Below are positions 1-11,040 of a stretch of 37,709 bases of DNA, one piece after another. Below the pieces are notes generated by a model that saw only the letters and a list, made by a program, of their open reading frames with translations, did not search any database and was not told the origin of the DNA. A program made the position numbers and the translations under genes. The stretch is taken from the NCBI GenBank assembly GCA_015680685.1, contig MNCI01004683.1, positions 73,725-111,433 on the forward strand, given 5' to 3'. The DNA is from Gnetum montanum (lineage: Eukaryota; Streptophyta; Gnetopsida; Gnetales; Gnetaceae). Within the stretch, counting starts at the first letter, position 1; each line of letters begins with the position of its first letter.

Positions 1-1780
1 ATTAACTACTGAGTTTATTTGGAGGTATCTGGGCCTTGGTGTTGCCAGAGACCAGCAGGCACCTAAATCCTGTTCGAGGACACTCGTTGGCGGTCGCGTC
101 CCAAACGGTCGCCAACAGTTGGCATACCATAGGTTTGCCAACTCCATGTACTTTGTGAGATCTTGTATCTATAGGTCTCGTCTTTTTAGTTCTACTTGGT
201 GGACGAAAGCATAAGTATCTATTATCGCTCACCAATTAGTGTTCTGAGCACTAAGAGTATTAATATGGGATTTGACAATATGGATTTCTTTTTCAATCAC
301 CTGGTTGTACATCCCCATTTGATCTCTGAAATGCTCCTTGAGCTTTTCATGTCGCTTGGCCTCATTCTACCATGCACTTATTTCAATTGCTGTCGTTTGG
401 CAGATCACATGTACCTCCTCCATTGAAAGGGTTCTGTTCTCTCTAGCCAAGTGATTCATATCCTAGTTGACACTTATTAATCGTTGTTGCAATTGCTGAA
501 ATTTTTTTTGAGAACATTCTTTTGTTTTTCTATTGTGGTCAAATGGAGATTTTCAGCAATGAGGTATTTATTTTCTTCTTGTGAGGCCTTGAGTGCTTTG
601 GCATGTGCATAAGTTTGAGCTTATGCCTTGGAAGCATCCCAACTAGCCTTCTCTTTTTCCTCTTCCACTCTTTTATTCTCTGCCAACAATTCAGTCAACT
701 ACCCTATCTAAAAGGATTCTAGCTGGTTTGTAGGGATGAATTGGGATAGATCCTACTATGTAGCTTACAGGGTGATAAGATTTTTTTGGAGTCTTTTTAA
801 CTCCTCCTTTGCATGTTCAGCCCTGACCTCTACCATGAACAACTTTCCATTGGTAGAAATGAGGTTTGACTATGTTGCTGTGACATCTTGAGGGATGTCA
901 AACAAGGACATCATCACTTGTCCTATCTGCAGCAACTGATCTAGAACATCTTCATGATCTATAGGAGTCATTGAGGGGTTGACTAAGGTTTGAGCATCAT
1001 GTGTTCCTATAAAATATGCTGGTGGCATAATAGGAACATTAAATGATTCTTTTATGTGGTCTGTGACCACTTCTACTGCTCCCATTGCATCTTGGTATTA
1101 CATGATCACTATTGTGGTGCCTTCACTAGTTTCTAGTTACATTTGAAAAGATGTAGCATTTCTAGAGATTTTTTGTGAGTAGTGTGATTCCCCTCCTCCT
1201 ATTTGGATGGACACCTTTCCTCGTGCACCATCAATTGAGACTGTGGGTTGTACAACATCATCAATGATCCTGAGGAGATTGGCTTCATCATGACTTCCCC
1301 AAATGACCAATTCAGCAATGGCCCTGAGATGGCTCATTGACGGTCGATAGTGTTATGGCGATGGTGGTGGTTGGTATTGCTGGCTTGTAGGTTATGTGTT
1401 GGGCCCCACTTCCTATTTTTAATTGGGCCTTTTGTCTAGAAGTTAGCTAGGCCCTATAGTTTTTGGTGCAGTGGACCCCACCGTCTATTCTTGCTCAAGC
1501 TTTAGTGTCTCACCAACACTTTTTCTTGGGACTGGTGGCTTCAGTAATTCAACAAATGAGGCATTTTGAGCCTTTCTGGGGATGTCATTGGTGTACCCTA
1601 GAATTCCAGAACGTCGACAGAACTTCCTAATTAGGCAGGGAAAAGGCAATACAAACTTCCCTGTCTTACGTTCTTGAAACCACCTGAAATTTCTGTGAGA
1701 TATAGATGGGGTAGGTTGACATCAACCTTGCCCATCAAGATGGCACTTCCTCTCGCTGCATAGGTAGACATTCTATTCAA
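1..1780 (-). pseudogene. Element A ORF2, C-terminal half: coiled-coil region (degraded, runs off left edge)
   Basis: This continues the ORF2 reading that starts at 2434. From 1337 down to about 515 one frame reads as an acidic and hydrophilic segment, then a long helix-prone stretch rich in E, K, Q, A and L (for example LTELLAENKRVEEEKEKA near 690). After a shift near an A-run at about 505-515, another frame reads from 480 to the window edge. It continues the heptad-like pattern (LARENRTLSMEE, KEHFRDQMGMYNQVIEKEIH). About a dozen stops interrupt it, most at places where CAA, CAG or CGA fits. I infer a long coiled coil downstream of a globular domain, a layout known for accessory ORFs of some plant Ty3/Gypsy elements. 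No enzyme motif is visible, and the stop codon lies outside the window. Confidence 0.5.
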
Positions 1781-2434
1781 TCATTTTGTTGGGAAAATGT
1801 GATATGTGCCAATTTTGAAGTAGATCCTCTCTTCAAGTGTGAGCTCTCCATATGCTTTATCCTCCTTGCCATACGTCCTCTTTAACCATATTTTGTGTGC
1901 ATCTGCATTAGAGCAAGTGGATAGGTGAGCAACCTTGGGTGCTGTATTTGGAAGATTCAACACTTATGAAATGGCCTTGGTAGAGAAATTAACAAAAATC
2001 CCACCAATATCGACGATGGTGCCTTCTTCCTTGTTGTGCCAAAATTGGTACGTCTCCCCCAAGTACCAATCACGACTCTCAGAGAGAACAGGCCATAGTG
2101 GAGACCCTTTAAGTTTGTCTCTGACTGCCTTAGGGGAAAATTTAGTGAAAGGTCCAAAATTGAATTCCACAATCAAAGTTGCTAATGTGGACCTTTCATG
2201 AATTTCTTGAACACATTCCAAAGACAATGTGAGATGTTGTCACTGCTCAGGTGCCTTTCTATCTCCACCTTCGACATGCCCTTATTGTGCAATGACAGGA
2301 GGTTCTTGATGAATGCTAAATGATTGTGACTCTTGATCTACATGTTCTTTAGGAGGCACTTGGCCTCTACCTCTCCTTGGTCGTTTGGATGCATCCTGAG
2401 AGGATCCTCCTTACTGTCCTCTTTTAGGGACCAT
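1781..2434 (-). pseudogene. Element A ORF2, N-terminal half: basic leader plus globular domain of unknown function
   Basis: The start is an ATG at 2434 (MVPKRGQ, then a stop at codon 8). One frame then runs to 1781 with four internal stops. Residues 1-30 are basic (KRPRRGRGQ, a possible nuclear localisation signal). A short Q/E/P-rich linker follows, then a hydrophobic-patterned domain of about 150 residues, with phrases such as LIVEFNFGPFTKFSP, RDWYLGETYQFW and LTLEERIYFKIGTYHIFP. Just below 1781 an LMGKVDVNLPHLYL-like piece continues it. This recalls the accessory ORF (sometimes called a putative plant transposon protein) found in Ogre/Tat/Athila-type elements, but I cannot confirm a family. 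Element B carries the same start with the middle deleted. ORF2 lies 3' of gag, where pol would normally sit. Confidence 0.5.
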
Positions 2435-3204
2435 CTGCAATCACACGAGATCGATTATTAGTAAGGCTATTTACAAAATTAGATTAATACCTTACTCCTT
2501 GTCCTTAATAGTTTCATTTCTTACTTAGTGTGATTCAGAGTTGGATATTTTCTTGAAAATTTCCCTAAAAGTTTAATATTGGACCCAATTTTGATTAGGT
2601 GACTCCAAAAAATAATTTTCATGGTTTGGGTGAAGAAATAAAATTAATTTGGCAAACATTTTTAGCATTTTGAAGGTCACTTACCCTTGATAATATCCTT
2701 CAGGCAATGACAAATTTCAAAAAAACTATGTGCGACTTGAAGTGTACCCTTCCCCCAGAACTAAGCTAAACACTCTGGGTTTAAGCAAGTTTGATAGGAA
2801 TGAGAATTAGAGTGTTAATGAGAAAGTTATCAATGTTTGAATGATAGTGCACAAGCTAGAAAATTCATGGAAGAAAATTTGAACAACTCCCCTCACATGA
2901 ACAATGAAAAGTGATNAGTTTTTATAGACACGATATTGTGTACTTGCTAGTGCGGACTCGATATCATGTCGGACCTAATATCGGGTACTCGATATTGTGT
3001 CCCTTTGAAAATAGGGTACTTGGAAAAATTGATGAACTTTCAAATTTCCAAGGGAAAAAATGAAGGATTTAAGGTTAATTTGAAAGATCTAGGATAACAT
3101 TGAAGAGACCTAAAGGCACAAGAAGTGTAATGAAGTGGAATTTTACAATGAAGTTAATGAATAGGATAAGGAAAAAGGACACATAGTCATGCATAGAAAC
3201 GTTT
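2435..3204 (-). promoter_or_regulatory. Non-coding spacer of A with an LTR-U3-like promoter fragment at about 2880-3000
   Basis: No coding frame is supported here. Bases 2440-2645 align by eye with 19680-19860 in element B, but about 2650-3195 has no counterpart in B. Inside that extra piece, 2881-3000 resembles the promoter part of LTR 6867-7735. It has a CAACTCCCCTC stretch, a TATAAA-like site on the minus strand at 2918-2926, and GATATC/GATATT/AATATC sites at 2932, 2960, 2977 and 2991. A single N sits at 2916, exactly in this block. It may be a divergent LTR remnant inserted in A, a captured promoter, or a chimaera made at the assembly gap. Confidence 0.35.
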
Positions 3205-4399
3205 GAATTAAAATGATGATAAAGGGAAAGAAGAATTTCAACAATTCAATACTTGGAAGGTGTAAGATGATGTGGTGATGTGCAAAGAGTGAAAATTACA
3301 AAAGTTACGCAAGTGGGTCCTCCCCAAAGTAGGTTCCTACCTATCATGCCCTTATGTAACCACACCTGAAAAGGTCCGTAGGCACTAAAAGGGTTAAATA
3401 CAATCCACACCAGTTCCATAAAACACACACATGTAGATACCATTGTGATGAGGTATGAGTTCTATGCCATCTAAGACACAATTTAGAAATACATAGACAG
3501 TGAGGTGAAATGAATTGCAGAAGGGATTGTAGAGATCAGGACATGAGGTAATTGACCCTGGGCACAATGAATCTTGAGTGTAGGGCATGATTAATGTGTC
3601 ATTAGCCCATTTCTCCAAAATCAAAACCAAGTTCATGCCTCTGATCAATGACATTGCATTGTTTCATCCAATGATCGACAACCATAAGAGCACCATGATA
3701 GCAAGGCTTATGATCACTTGGCATTTTGTCCAAGGAAGGAGTGATTTGGAATTTCTTTATGACATGTTCTTCTTTGGTCTTTTCTTTAATGTTTTTTGTT
3801 CTTTTTTTCTTTTCTTCTTCTAGCCGCTTTGGCACTTTGTCCTTTTTAACAGTGAACTGGAGAAATTGCCAACCTTCAGGCATGGGTGCATGTATTTCCA
3901 GTGGGACGTCCAGAATAGCATTGAAGTTCTTTATTGAGTGCCTTTATTACACTTACTTCCATTTTTCATTAGATCTACAAGAACCTTAGTAAAACTAGGC
4001 TACATGATAGCACCTACAGATGTCACCAAAGAGAATCCATAGGTTCCCTTGATGTCACACCCTGACTTTTACCTCTTAGTCCATCATTTTTTGCTCTAGG
4101 CATAATGAGCACAAAATTACTTTAAGTTTTAATGATGACAAGAATATCATCATACCCAAAGTAGAACCTCTTATTAATAGAATGGGTGGGTGCATGTTGT
4201 GGGCTCACTATCCAAATAATTAGTCACTTGAGACTTGATAGCATAGAACAACACCTTAACCAACAAGCCACATGAGTATTTTATTCACCGATGAGACTAC
4301 CCTCAAAAAGATAAAACAACAAATTGGGAATGAAAAATTGAAAAATAAAAAATTGTAAAATCAAAGAAAAGGAAAAACATTTATTAATTCTACTTGTTA
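3205..4399 (-). other. Internal segment of A between gag and ORF2, conserved with B, function unknown
   Basis: This segment aligns by eye with 19885-20764 in element B. Short coding-like blocks are conserved on the minus strand. One near 4100-4190 includes NKRFYFGYDDI and LIMPRAK. Another at 3883-3602 has LEIHAPMP followed by a run rich in lysine and glutamate (RLEEEKKKRTKN), matching a K/R-rich run in B. Stops and frame changes break it. It could be a further part of gag, a small third protein or a spacer. I see no protease DTG/DSG triad, no RT motif and no zinc knuckle. A polypyrimidine stretch on the plus strand (3770-3825) is the reverse of the K/E codons. Confidence 0.35.
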
Positions 4400-6734
4400 G
4401 AATGGAGGATATCCTCCATAAATAAACTTTTGAGCATGGCTAGAATTAATAAATAGAGAATATAGATCCATGCATGTTGGAAATATTGGAGTCTGGTCAT
4501 ATCCAAACCACTGGGTGTCTTTTGATGTGGTGGTTAGAATGTACCCAACTTGGGGTTCACACACTTGATTAAAGTTGTCATAATAGGGAAATTTATAAGA
4601 TGTGGTAATGTGCTAAGGAGTTGACCCACTACGACACCTGTGACTGAAAGATGGTATGTGAGGATCACTATGTCTCCCTATGTGGTTATATTCATTAGGT
4701 CGCATGGTTGTTGGAGTGTTGATTGATGGCCTTGATAAGGTAACAAGAGGTGTTGAGTTCGAGGGAGAGGATGCATCACAGTGTTGAACTTGTGCTGAGT
4801 TGGTAGATGCAGTGGTTTTAGAGCCGTGTTGTCTCTTTCTATGGTCATGCCTAAAGAAAGGATGCTTTCGATGTTGTGGAGGACCTCCACTGCTATTGAT
4901 AATAGTAGCACAAGTAACATTCGTGGGTTGGTGCTGTGGTGCCAAACCTTCTGGCACAGCTGGTGGCGATGTAGAAGGAGGTGAATGATAAGAATATTAA
5001 GGGTGAGGAAAAGTACAAGAAACATGAGGTGGTGATCTTATTGGAGTGGGCATGGGTTGATAGTATTCAGGAGAATGATAACGATGTGGTGAAATAGAAG
5101 ATGTTGACATAGTTGGGGAAACATGATGCTAAACATAATAAGCACTTGGATTTAGGTGGTATGAAGAGTGTGACCAATTTGATGGTGGCCTCCCCCACAA
5201 CTGGGGTTTTTGCCACTGTGGTTGAAAATGATATTTTTGTACAAAATATGGATGTAACATTCCTCTCCAATGCTCATGTAAATGTGACAAGATTGGCATT
5301 GGCCTTTGGGATGATCGTACAGGCACATGTTACATTGATACGTATGATTTGTAGTTGAGCTCCTATCCTTACTTTCTTCAACCCTTCTTTCCGATTGTTA
5401 AGTGGTGTGTGGTCCTATTTATTGGTTTGAAATGGTTCCACCTCTAATAATGTTGGCATATTCTCTACATTTTTCATGTACCCATTCCGTCATCTTATTG
5501 ATCTTTTCCTTAATTTCATCTAGTGATTGTAGTATTAGTAAAGATGGAGATTCCACCTCCTTGGGGTGAGTTGATTTCTTCTCTTCATGATCATGGACCT
5601 TTACTATTTTGAGATGTTGGTCTTATTGGGAGCTTTCAACATTCTCCCATCTAGCTATTTCTCCTTCTTCTCTTGCTACCTGCTTAATAAGCTCTTGAAA
5701 TTGGTGGGTTCGTAGCTCATATAGTTGACTTGGGGCATACATCCCTAGGGTCTCCCTTATTTCATTACAAAGCCCATCCATGATGTGATACATTAGCCTT
5801 TCCTCAGAGAACCCATGGCCTGGGAAATTGTTTAATAATGAATAGTATCTTTCTAAGGCCATGTCCAAGGGTTCATGTTGCCTTTGTTTCCACTCTTGGA
5901 TTTGTCTCCTCTAGGCTGACACTCTTGCATAGGTTTAATATCTTTCAGTGAAGAGTTCTACCATTGTCAGCCAACTACAAATTGATTTTGGATTTAAGGA
6001 CCTATACCATACTTTTGCTTGGCCAACGAGTGTCATAGAAAAGAGCTTAAGTTTTTGCCACCCATTATCAATATTTTTCCATACATAGGCATCATGGAAG
6101 ACTTGTAAATGATGTTGCGGATCTAAATCATAGCCTCCTGGAACTTGGAAAAGTTATTTAAATCAAGCCTAGGTAGGCGGCCCTCCTTGCGATGCCTGTG
6201 GGATATTTCAACAACCTCTTGTATATGCATTAGGCTCTTAGTGGCTAGTAGGGGTTCATTATCACTAGGTAGGTTATGAATTTGTGAGTTGGGACAATGT
6301 TGCCTTCATTCATGTTGGCATTGCTTACTGTGCTTGTGGACTCAATTTTTATTTTTATTTCTATGTTGACCCCTTGAGAGATGGTCATCCATGTCATGGC
6401 CTGATGTCAAAAAAGTAGAGGAAGAGAAAGAACTAGAAGACTCGTCATGGCTTTTGTAAGTCTCCCAATCATCCCCAGATAACTTCTTATTAACCATTGA
6501 GAAGGTCCTAGGCCTTACGAGCCTCCTCGTTCTATGGGATGTCCCATCCTTACTAGAGGTGTTAGAGTTGGATGACAAGAGTCCTTGAGTACTATTGGGG
6601 TGTTCATGAACATAGGAGATTCCTGCATAAGATTGAGTACTCCAAACTTCATCTTCATCATGATATATTTTGTTGGTTCTCCAATGAATTACCTTGATAG
6701 TTGTTGTGTTATCATAATCTTGTGAGAGAGACAT
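4400..6734 (-). pseudogene. Element A gag (degraded)
   Basis: The ATG at 6734 opens MSLSQDYDN, shared with gag of element B (MSLSQDYGN). The first 130 codons are open (6734-6342). The gag core then follows with frame changes: a block matching LPRLDLNNF near 6180, and RYYSLLNNFPGHGFSEERL to ELIKQVAREEGEIARW at 5850-5640. The C-terminal part (4957-4613 and beyond) is rich in P, S, T, N and H, like the tail of B gag. A has about 180 bp near 6350-6600 that B lacks. Gag forms the virus-like particle and packages the RNA. No CCHC knuckle is obvious. The neighbours are the PBS and LTR just upstream, and no PR, RT or IN follows, so A looks non-autonomous. Confidence 0.7.
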
Positions 6735-6846
6735 TGTTGTGAATTATGTATGACTTATTTGCAATTACTTTCTTTCTAAAAGATATATCATTAAGGCTTT
6801 GTTACAATGATCTTGGATGATGTAACTAATCTAAATAACTAGCACT

Positions 6847-6865
6847 ATTCCCAGCAACGGTGCCA
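6847..6865 (-). other. Primer binding site of element A (tRNA-Asp type)
   Basis: On the minus strand this reads TGGCACCGTTGCTGGGAAT, close to the complement of the 3' end of plant tRNA-Asp. It starts one base after the LTR end. Most known Athila- and Tat-lineage elements use a site of this kind. Its place between the LTR and gag fixes the orientation of A. Confidence 0.8.
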
Positions 6866-6866
6866 A

Positions 6867-7735
6867 TGATGAGTGGTAAGGTACCCCTACACTCAACTAG
6901 ACGAATATGAGCATGTATTCACGATTTGGTCAAACTCTGCAGATAGACTAGTTGTGGTATCTAGATGGTTACACATTGATCGTAGCTCACTGTCTTCCCA
7001 CTTGGACTAGTATTTTCTTATCATGTATGGTTTAGTCCAGAGTGAGGTGAATGATGGGATCCTAAACTAATGCTACTCTTAGAGAAGATGGAAAATAATC
7101 TTGACTTAAGCTAATAGGCAATAAAAAGAGAAATCTAAACTAGCCTAAGTGTGATGAGCATCTATCCTTAATCATCCATGTGCATCTTGGACCTCATGTA
7201 CTACTTCTAAGATTACCAAGCTCACATTACTTGAGTACTCCTAGATACGCTACTAGGTTACCAAGTAGTTACACTTAAATGTTCATGGTTAAGTCATACT
7301 CATTCCTCATTTAACAACAGGAATGGTAAATGATGATAAAGAAAATATGAACTAAAAAGACAACAATAAAAAATAAATAATTAACAGATAAAGTAATTAA
7401 AATTTAAGTGAATGCTGCAATGATGGAGTAATCTCGATCTTTATTGCCGATCATGTGCGTGTCCAAGTATGTCACACTCGAACAAAGGTTCCGTACAATT
7501 ACAATCATCACACTGTGGGCATGCACTTGGGAAAGAACTAAAATTAATTGAAAACTAACAAAAATACTCTACCCTTAGACTTACCAACTCCCCTCTTTCC
7601 TGTGCTCGAATGTTGTATTTATAGGCCTACACAGGAATCACGATATCGTGTATTCGATATCATTATCCAAGTTGTGATATCATGTACTCGATATCGAGGA
7701 TCTGATATCAGGGCCTGGCAAACCACAATTCATCA
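6867..7735 (-). repeat. LTR1: 5' LTR of A and, at the same time, 3' LTR of H
   Basis: The plus strand begins TGATGAGTGG and ends ATTCATCA, giving TG/CA ends with a TGATGA/TCATCA inverted repeat. It is 869 bp long. Copies of the same family occur at 18210-19073 and 22935-23587. The minus-strand TATAAATA is at 7616-7624, and an AATAAA signal lies at about 7440-7445. On its left are a tRNA-Asp PBS and gag, as expected of a 5' LTR. On its right are a polypurine tract and the end of a pol gene, as expected of a 3' LTR. One LTR therefore serves two elements in tandem. Confidence 0.85.
7616..7712 (-). promoter_or_regulatory. LTR1 core promoter: TATA box and a phased cluster of five GATATC sites
   Basis: Minus-strand TATAAATA (7616-7624) is preceded by GATATC palindromes starting at 7642, 7656, 7676, 7690 and 7704. 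The spacings are 14, 20, 14 and 14 bp. The same five positions and spacings are kept in LTR2 (18980, 18994, 19014, 19028, 19042), where several have decayed to AATATT or GATATT. Such a palindrome array directly upstream of a TATA box looks like a binding site for one multimeric factor; that reading is inference. Confidence 0.55.
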
Positions 7736-7749
7736 CCATCTTTTCCATG
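7736..7749 (-). other. Polypurine tract of element H
   Basis: The minus strand reads CATGGAAAAGATGG directly before TGATGA of LTR1. A purine run touching the start of an LTR is the plus-strand priming site and marks that LTR as the 3' LTR of the element to its right. Confidence 0.65.
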
Positions 7750-8910
7750 ATTTAGTTGGAATGAGGAGATCTGAAAAATTGAGCATGCATGTACATCCAT
7801 TGAGATGTTTTGGTCACTACCTCTTTTGGGCTCATGGAAAGGTTTAAGTTGTTGCATGTTGACTAGTAGTCTCTTATTTAGGCTTTTAGGTTTCTTGATT
7901 AACATGGCCCTAGAGGGAAAGGTTTTGTAAATAATATAAGGCTCCTCCCACAACGTTTGGAAATTGATTCTTTGTGGTACATGTGTGAGATTCCAATAGA
8001 GGACTCTATCTCTTGGTTGAAATTTTACTTTTTTTATTCTAAGGTCATGATGTTGTTTGTTGAATGCCTTATGCAACTCGTTAGATGATAGGGCTACTAA
8101 TTAGTTCTTGTCTAGTAGGTTGAGGTTCATGAATCTTTCTTTTTGTGCTAAACTTAGGTCAAGGTAAAGGTCACAAGTTATTGATAGTGTATGGAGGTCT
8201 ATTTGAATTAATAGAGTTGGTAACTTTCCATACACAAGCTCATAGAGAGAGTAATCAATAAGAAGTTTCCATGTGAAATTGTAGACCCAAAGGGCATCAT
8301 TGAGTTTCGTGCTCCAATCCCTCCTATATTTACTAATAGTTCTTGTTAACTTGAGGGTGGCAGGGTGTTGTTAATTTATGTTCAACTACCAAGCATTGCA
8401 TAAGCTTTTGAAAGGTAGTGCTTATAAAATGAGTACCATTATCAGAAATAAGTGCATGTGGCACTCCAAACCTATTTACAACATATTTTTGTACAAATCG
8501 AGTAGCTGTAGAAGATGTGCAATCAGTGACAGTTGCAACTTTCACCCAATTTGTACAATAGTCAATAACGACTACAATGTAAACTTTTTCATTCAACATG
8601 GATGTGATGGAACTAATGAAATCAATGCCCCAAATATTAAAGGGCTCTAGTGGTTGGATCTACTACTGAGGTCCTTCCGGATGAGTAGTTATTCCATCAT
8701 CACATTTGTAGTGTTCAAAGGAGAGGATGAAGTGGTGAACGTCCCTAAAAAGTGTTGGCCAATAATACCTTGCCATGAGGATCTTAATGGTTGTGAGTCT
8801 TCTAGCATAGTGATCCCCACAAGGGCCTTTGTGAGCATCTTAGAGTACGTGTAGTTGATCAGCATTAGGTACATACCAATAAACTAGGCCATTGGCAAAT
8901 ACCTTGTAAA
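7750..8910 (-). pseudogene. Element H integrase (HHCC, core and C-terminal domain)
   Basis: Read on the minus strand. The HHCC region at about 8880-8697 has DAHKGPCGDH and ends FEHYKC, where the first cysteine of the usual CxxC has become H. The catalytic core follows with NIWGIDF near 8640 (first Asp), then a long open piece 8599-8333 with FGVPHALISDNGTHF (second Asp). The HPQ motif reads HPQVNKNY, so the usual GQVE with the catalytic Glu is altered. The C-terminal domain is open from 8076 (RDRVLYWNLTHVP to VNMQQLKPFHEP). No chromodomain is visible, and the polypurine tract comes soon after. The product would have inserted cDNA into the nuclear genome. Frame changes and stops make it non-functional. 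Confidence 0.8.
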
Positions 8911-9099
8911 GGTGTCCATTGATTTCCATAAAGCATTTTTCTTAGTGAAGAAACTATTGTTTCTTCTTGTGATCCCACTCATGTGGCATCTCTTAAGTGA
9001 TAAGATAGGTGAAAATTCCATTGTACTAATTAGGTTTAGTGGGCATTTGTTCAATTATAGCCTTGGTAAAGAGGAGTTCATTAGGAAACTGATCTGACA

Positions 9100-9560
9100 A
9101 TGGGCTCTCCTTATTCTTGTTGTTCCATCACAATTGATACAAGTGGTTAGCAACCACGTTCTCAGTTCCATTTTGATCTACCATTGTCAAATTGAGTTCT
9201 TGTAAGATCACTAGTCATTGTATGACATGGGGGATCACCATTGGTTTATTCATCAAGAACTAGATTGCATTATGGTTTATGTGCATGAACACCTTGTACG
9301 TAAGCACATAGTGCTTGAATTTCTCCAAGGTGAATACCATTGCCATCAATTCTTTTTCTATTGTGGTGTAGTTCAATTATACATCCACAATGCTTTTGCT
9401 CACACAGTTGATATAGTAAGGATGTTTCTAATCATCCAACTATGTGAGCATGGCTCCCAAGGCATAATTTAATCCATCCATCATGAAGTGAAAGGGCTTG
9501 GACCAATCAGGTGCTTGTAGAATTAGAGTTTCCATAAGATTCTCTTTGAGCTATTGGAAT
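9100..9560 (-). pseudogene. Element H RNase H domain
   Basis: The minus strand reads PFHFMMDGLNYALGAMLTQ near 9500, then KHPYYINCVSKSI, LNYTTIEKELMAMVFTLEKF and HYVLTYKVFMHINH, and ends with a NVVANHLYQL-type tail near 9140. This is the usual Ty3/Gypsy RNase H order. The aspartate normally seen in the first strand (YASD or DASD) reads DGLN here. Several stops are present. It lies directly downstream of RT and upstream of IN, and D at 30900-31290 is a close relative. Confidence 0.8.
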
Positions 9561-9639
9561 GTACATTTGCATGCCTTGATCCAGACAAATAAAGCATCCT
9601 TTTTTTCCAGCTCCACTAATGGTTTAGTCATCTTAGAGA

Positions 9640-10400
9640 AATTCTCAATGAATCATTAATAGTAGCCAATGTATATAAGGAATGACCTCATATCTTTAAT
9701 TATTTTTGGCTATCTAGTAATTCCTAAGATGATCCTTATTTTTTCATGGTCAACCTTGATCAATTTTTTGATATTATGTGTCCCAACATAATGTATTCTT
9801 GGATCATCAAGTGGCTTTTCTGCTAGTTGAGCCTGAGGTTTGTCTCTACACACATTTTTAGCACTTTCTGAAGATGGTCTAAGGCTTGCTCAAATGTAGC
9901 CCCATCGGTGGAGAAGTCATCCATGAAGACTTCTACCTCACTACCAATTTGTTGATGAAAGATGCTTAGGACAAGGCATTGGAATGTGTCAAGGGCATTA
10001 CATAGACCAAATGACATCTTTTTGTATGCGAAAGTTCCCTAAGGACTTGTGAATGTGATTTTGGCCTGATCCTCCGGTATGATCTAAATTTGGTTATAGC
10101 CACTATAACCATCCAAAAAGTTGTAATAGCAATGCCTAGAAATGGTATCCAACACCTGGTTCACAAATGGTAATAGAAAGTGATCTTTATATGTTTCCAT
10201 TTTCAATAGTTTGAAATTAATGTAGACCCTCCATTTGCCACCTTTCTTTGGCACTATCACAAGTTGGCTAACCCACTTACTATCCATAATGGAATAGATG
10301 AACCCTTCTTTGAGGATTTTTTCAATCTCCTCCTTCATGATTTGCTTTAATTTGGGATTTAACCACCACTATGGTTGCCTCTTTAGCTTCATGAAAGGAT
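9640..10400 (-). pseudogene. Element H reverse transcriptase domain
   Basis: Two open pieces share one frame (10338-10084 and 10017-9823). The order is EIEKILKEGFIYSI, WVSQLVIVPKKGGKWRVYI, NFLDGYSGYNQI, then FAYKKMSFGLCNALDTFQ and the catalytic VEVFMDDFS. The FMDD box and the GYSGYNQI and FGLCNA phrases are typical of the Athila/Tat/Ogre side of plant Ty3/Gypsy. Only a couple of stops fall inside, but the connection region (9820-9640) is more decayed. It would copy the element RNA into cDNA inside the particle. Confidence 0.85.
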
Positions 10401-11040
10401 CTATGTAGATGTGATGCTAGCATATCCTAAGATCGATCCTAGTGAGTTTAGGATATGACCAAGTAAAGGCTATTAGCCATTTGTTGATCATCTCCAACAA
10501 CTTCTTTTTTTGCACAGGAGCAAGGTTGACATTGATAATGATTAGCTTGCCATTTTTTAGAAAAGCATATTGCATTCTAGCCAGCAAAGTTTTGAACTCA
10601 AGGGGCTCCTATTTGAAACTTTCAAGGATCTCCAACTCTCCCCAATCTATGTCATCATGTTCATTGGAGAGTTGGTGATGGATTTACTCCATCTTGTCCA
10701 TGCCTTTAGTGTAGGCACTTGTAAGGCTCTCAATTTTTTCTATGCAAATTGTTGAACTACATTCCACATTACCTGTTAGCTATTTGGTGTCTTCCTATTT
10801 TGTGGTTGCTACATATAAGCACCTTTAGATTTTTGTCACATTGGCACATTGTTTTCATGTTGTGATGGATGTACTTTTCATGGTTCATAATTTCTACATG
10901 TAGTTTCGGCCTGTGTCACTATACACAATGCATGGAATGTGCTTCCTCTATATCTTTCCAAATTATTTTCCTTAAAAATTTCCAAGGAGAGGTTTTTGAT
11001 TCTTAACCATGCATCTATTGTGCTTAGCTAAGCCCTTCCC
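10401..11040 (-). pseudogene. Element H protease-to-RT linker region
   Basis: This lies between the PR and RT domains of H, where Ty3/Gypsy pol carries a poorly conserved linker. I see no long frame on the minus strand and no recognisable motif. The plus-strand ORFs here (10442-10678 and 10570-10755) look like antisense shadows. Confidence 0.4.

Noticed and set aside
4800-5358. Plus-strand ORFs opposite the gag of A
   Set aside because: They are antisense shadows of the P/S/H-rich gag tail; the B copy supports the minus-strand reading.
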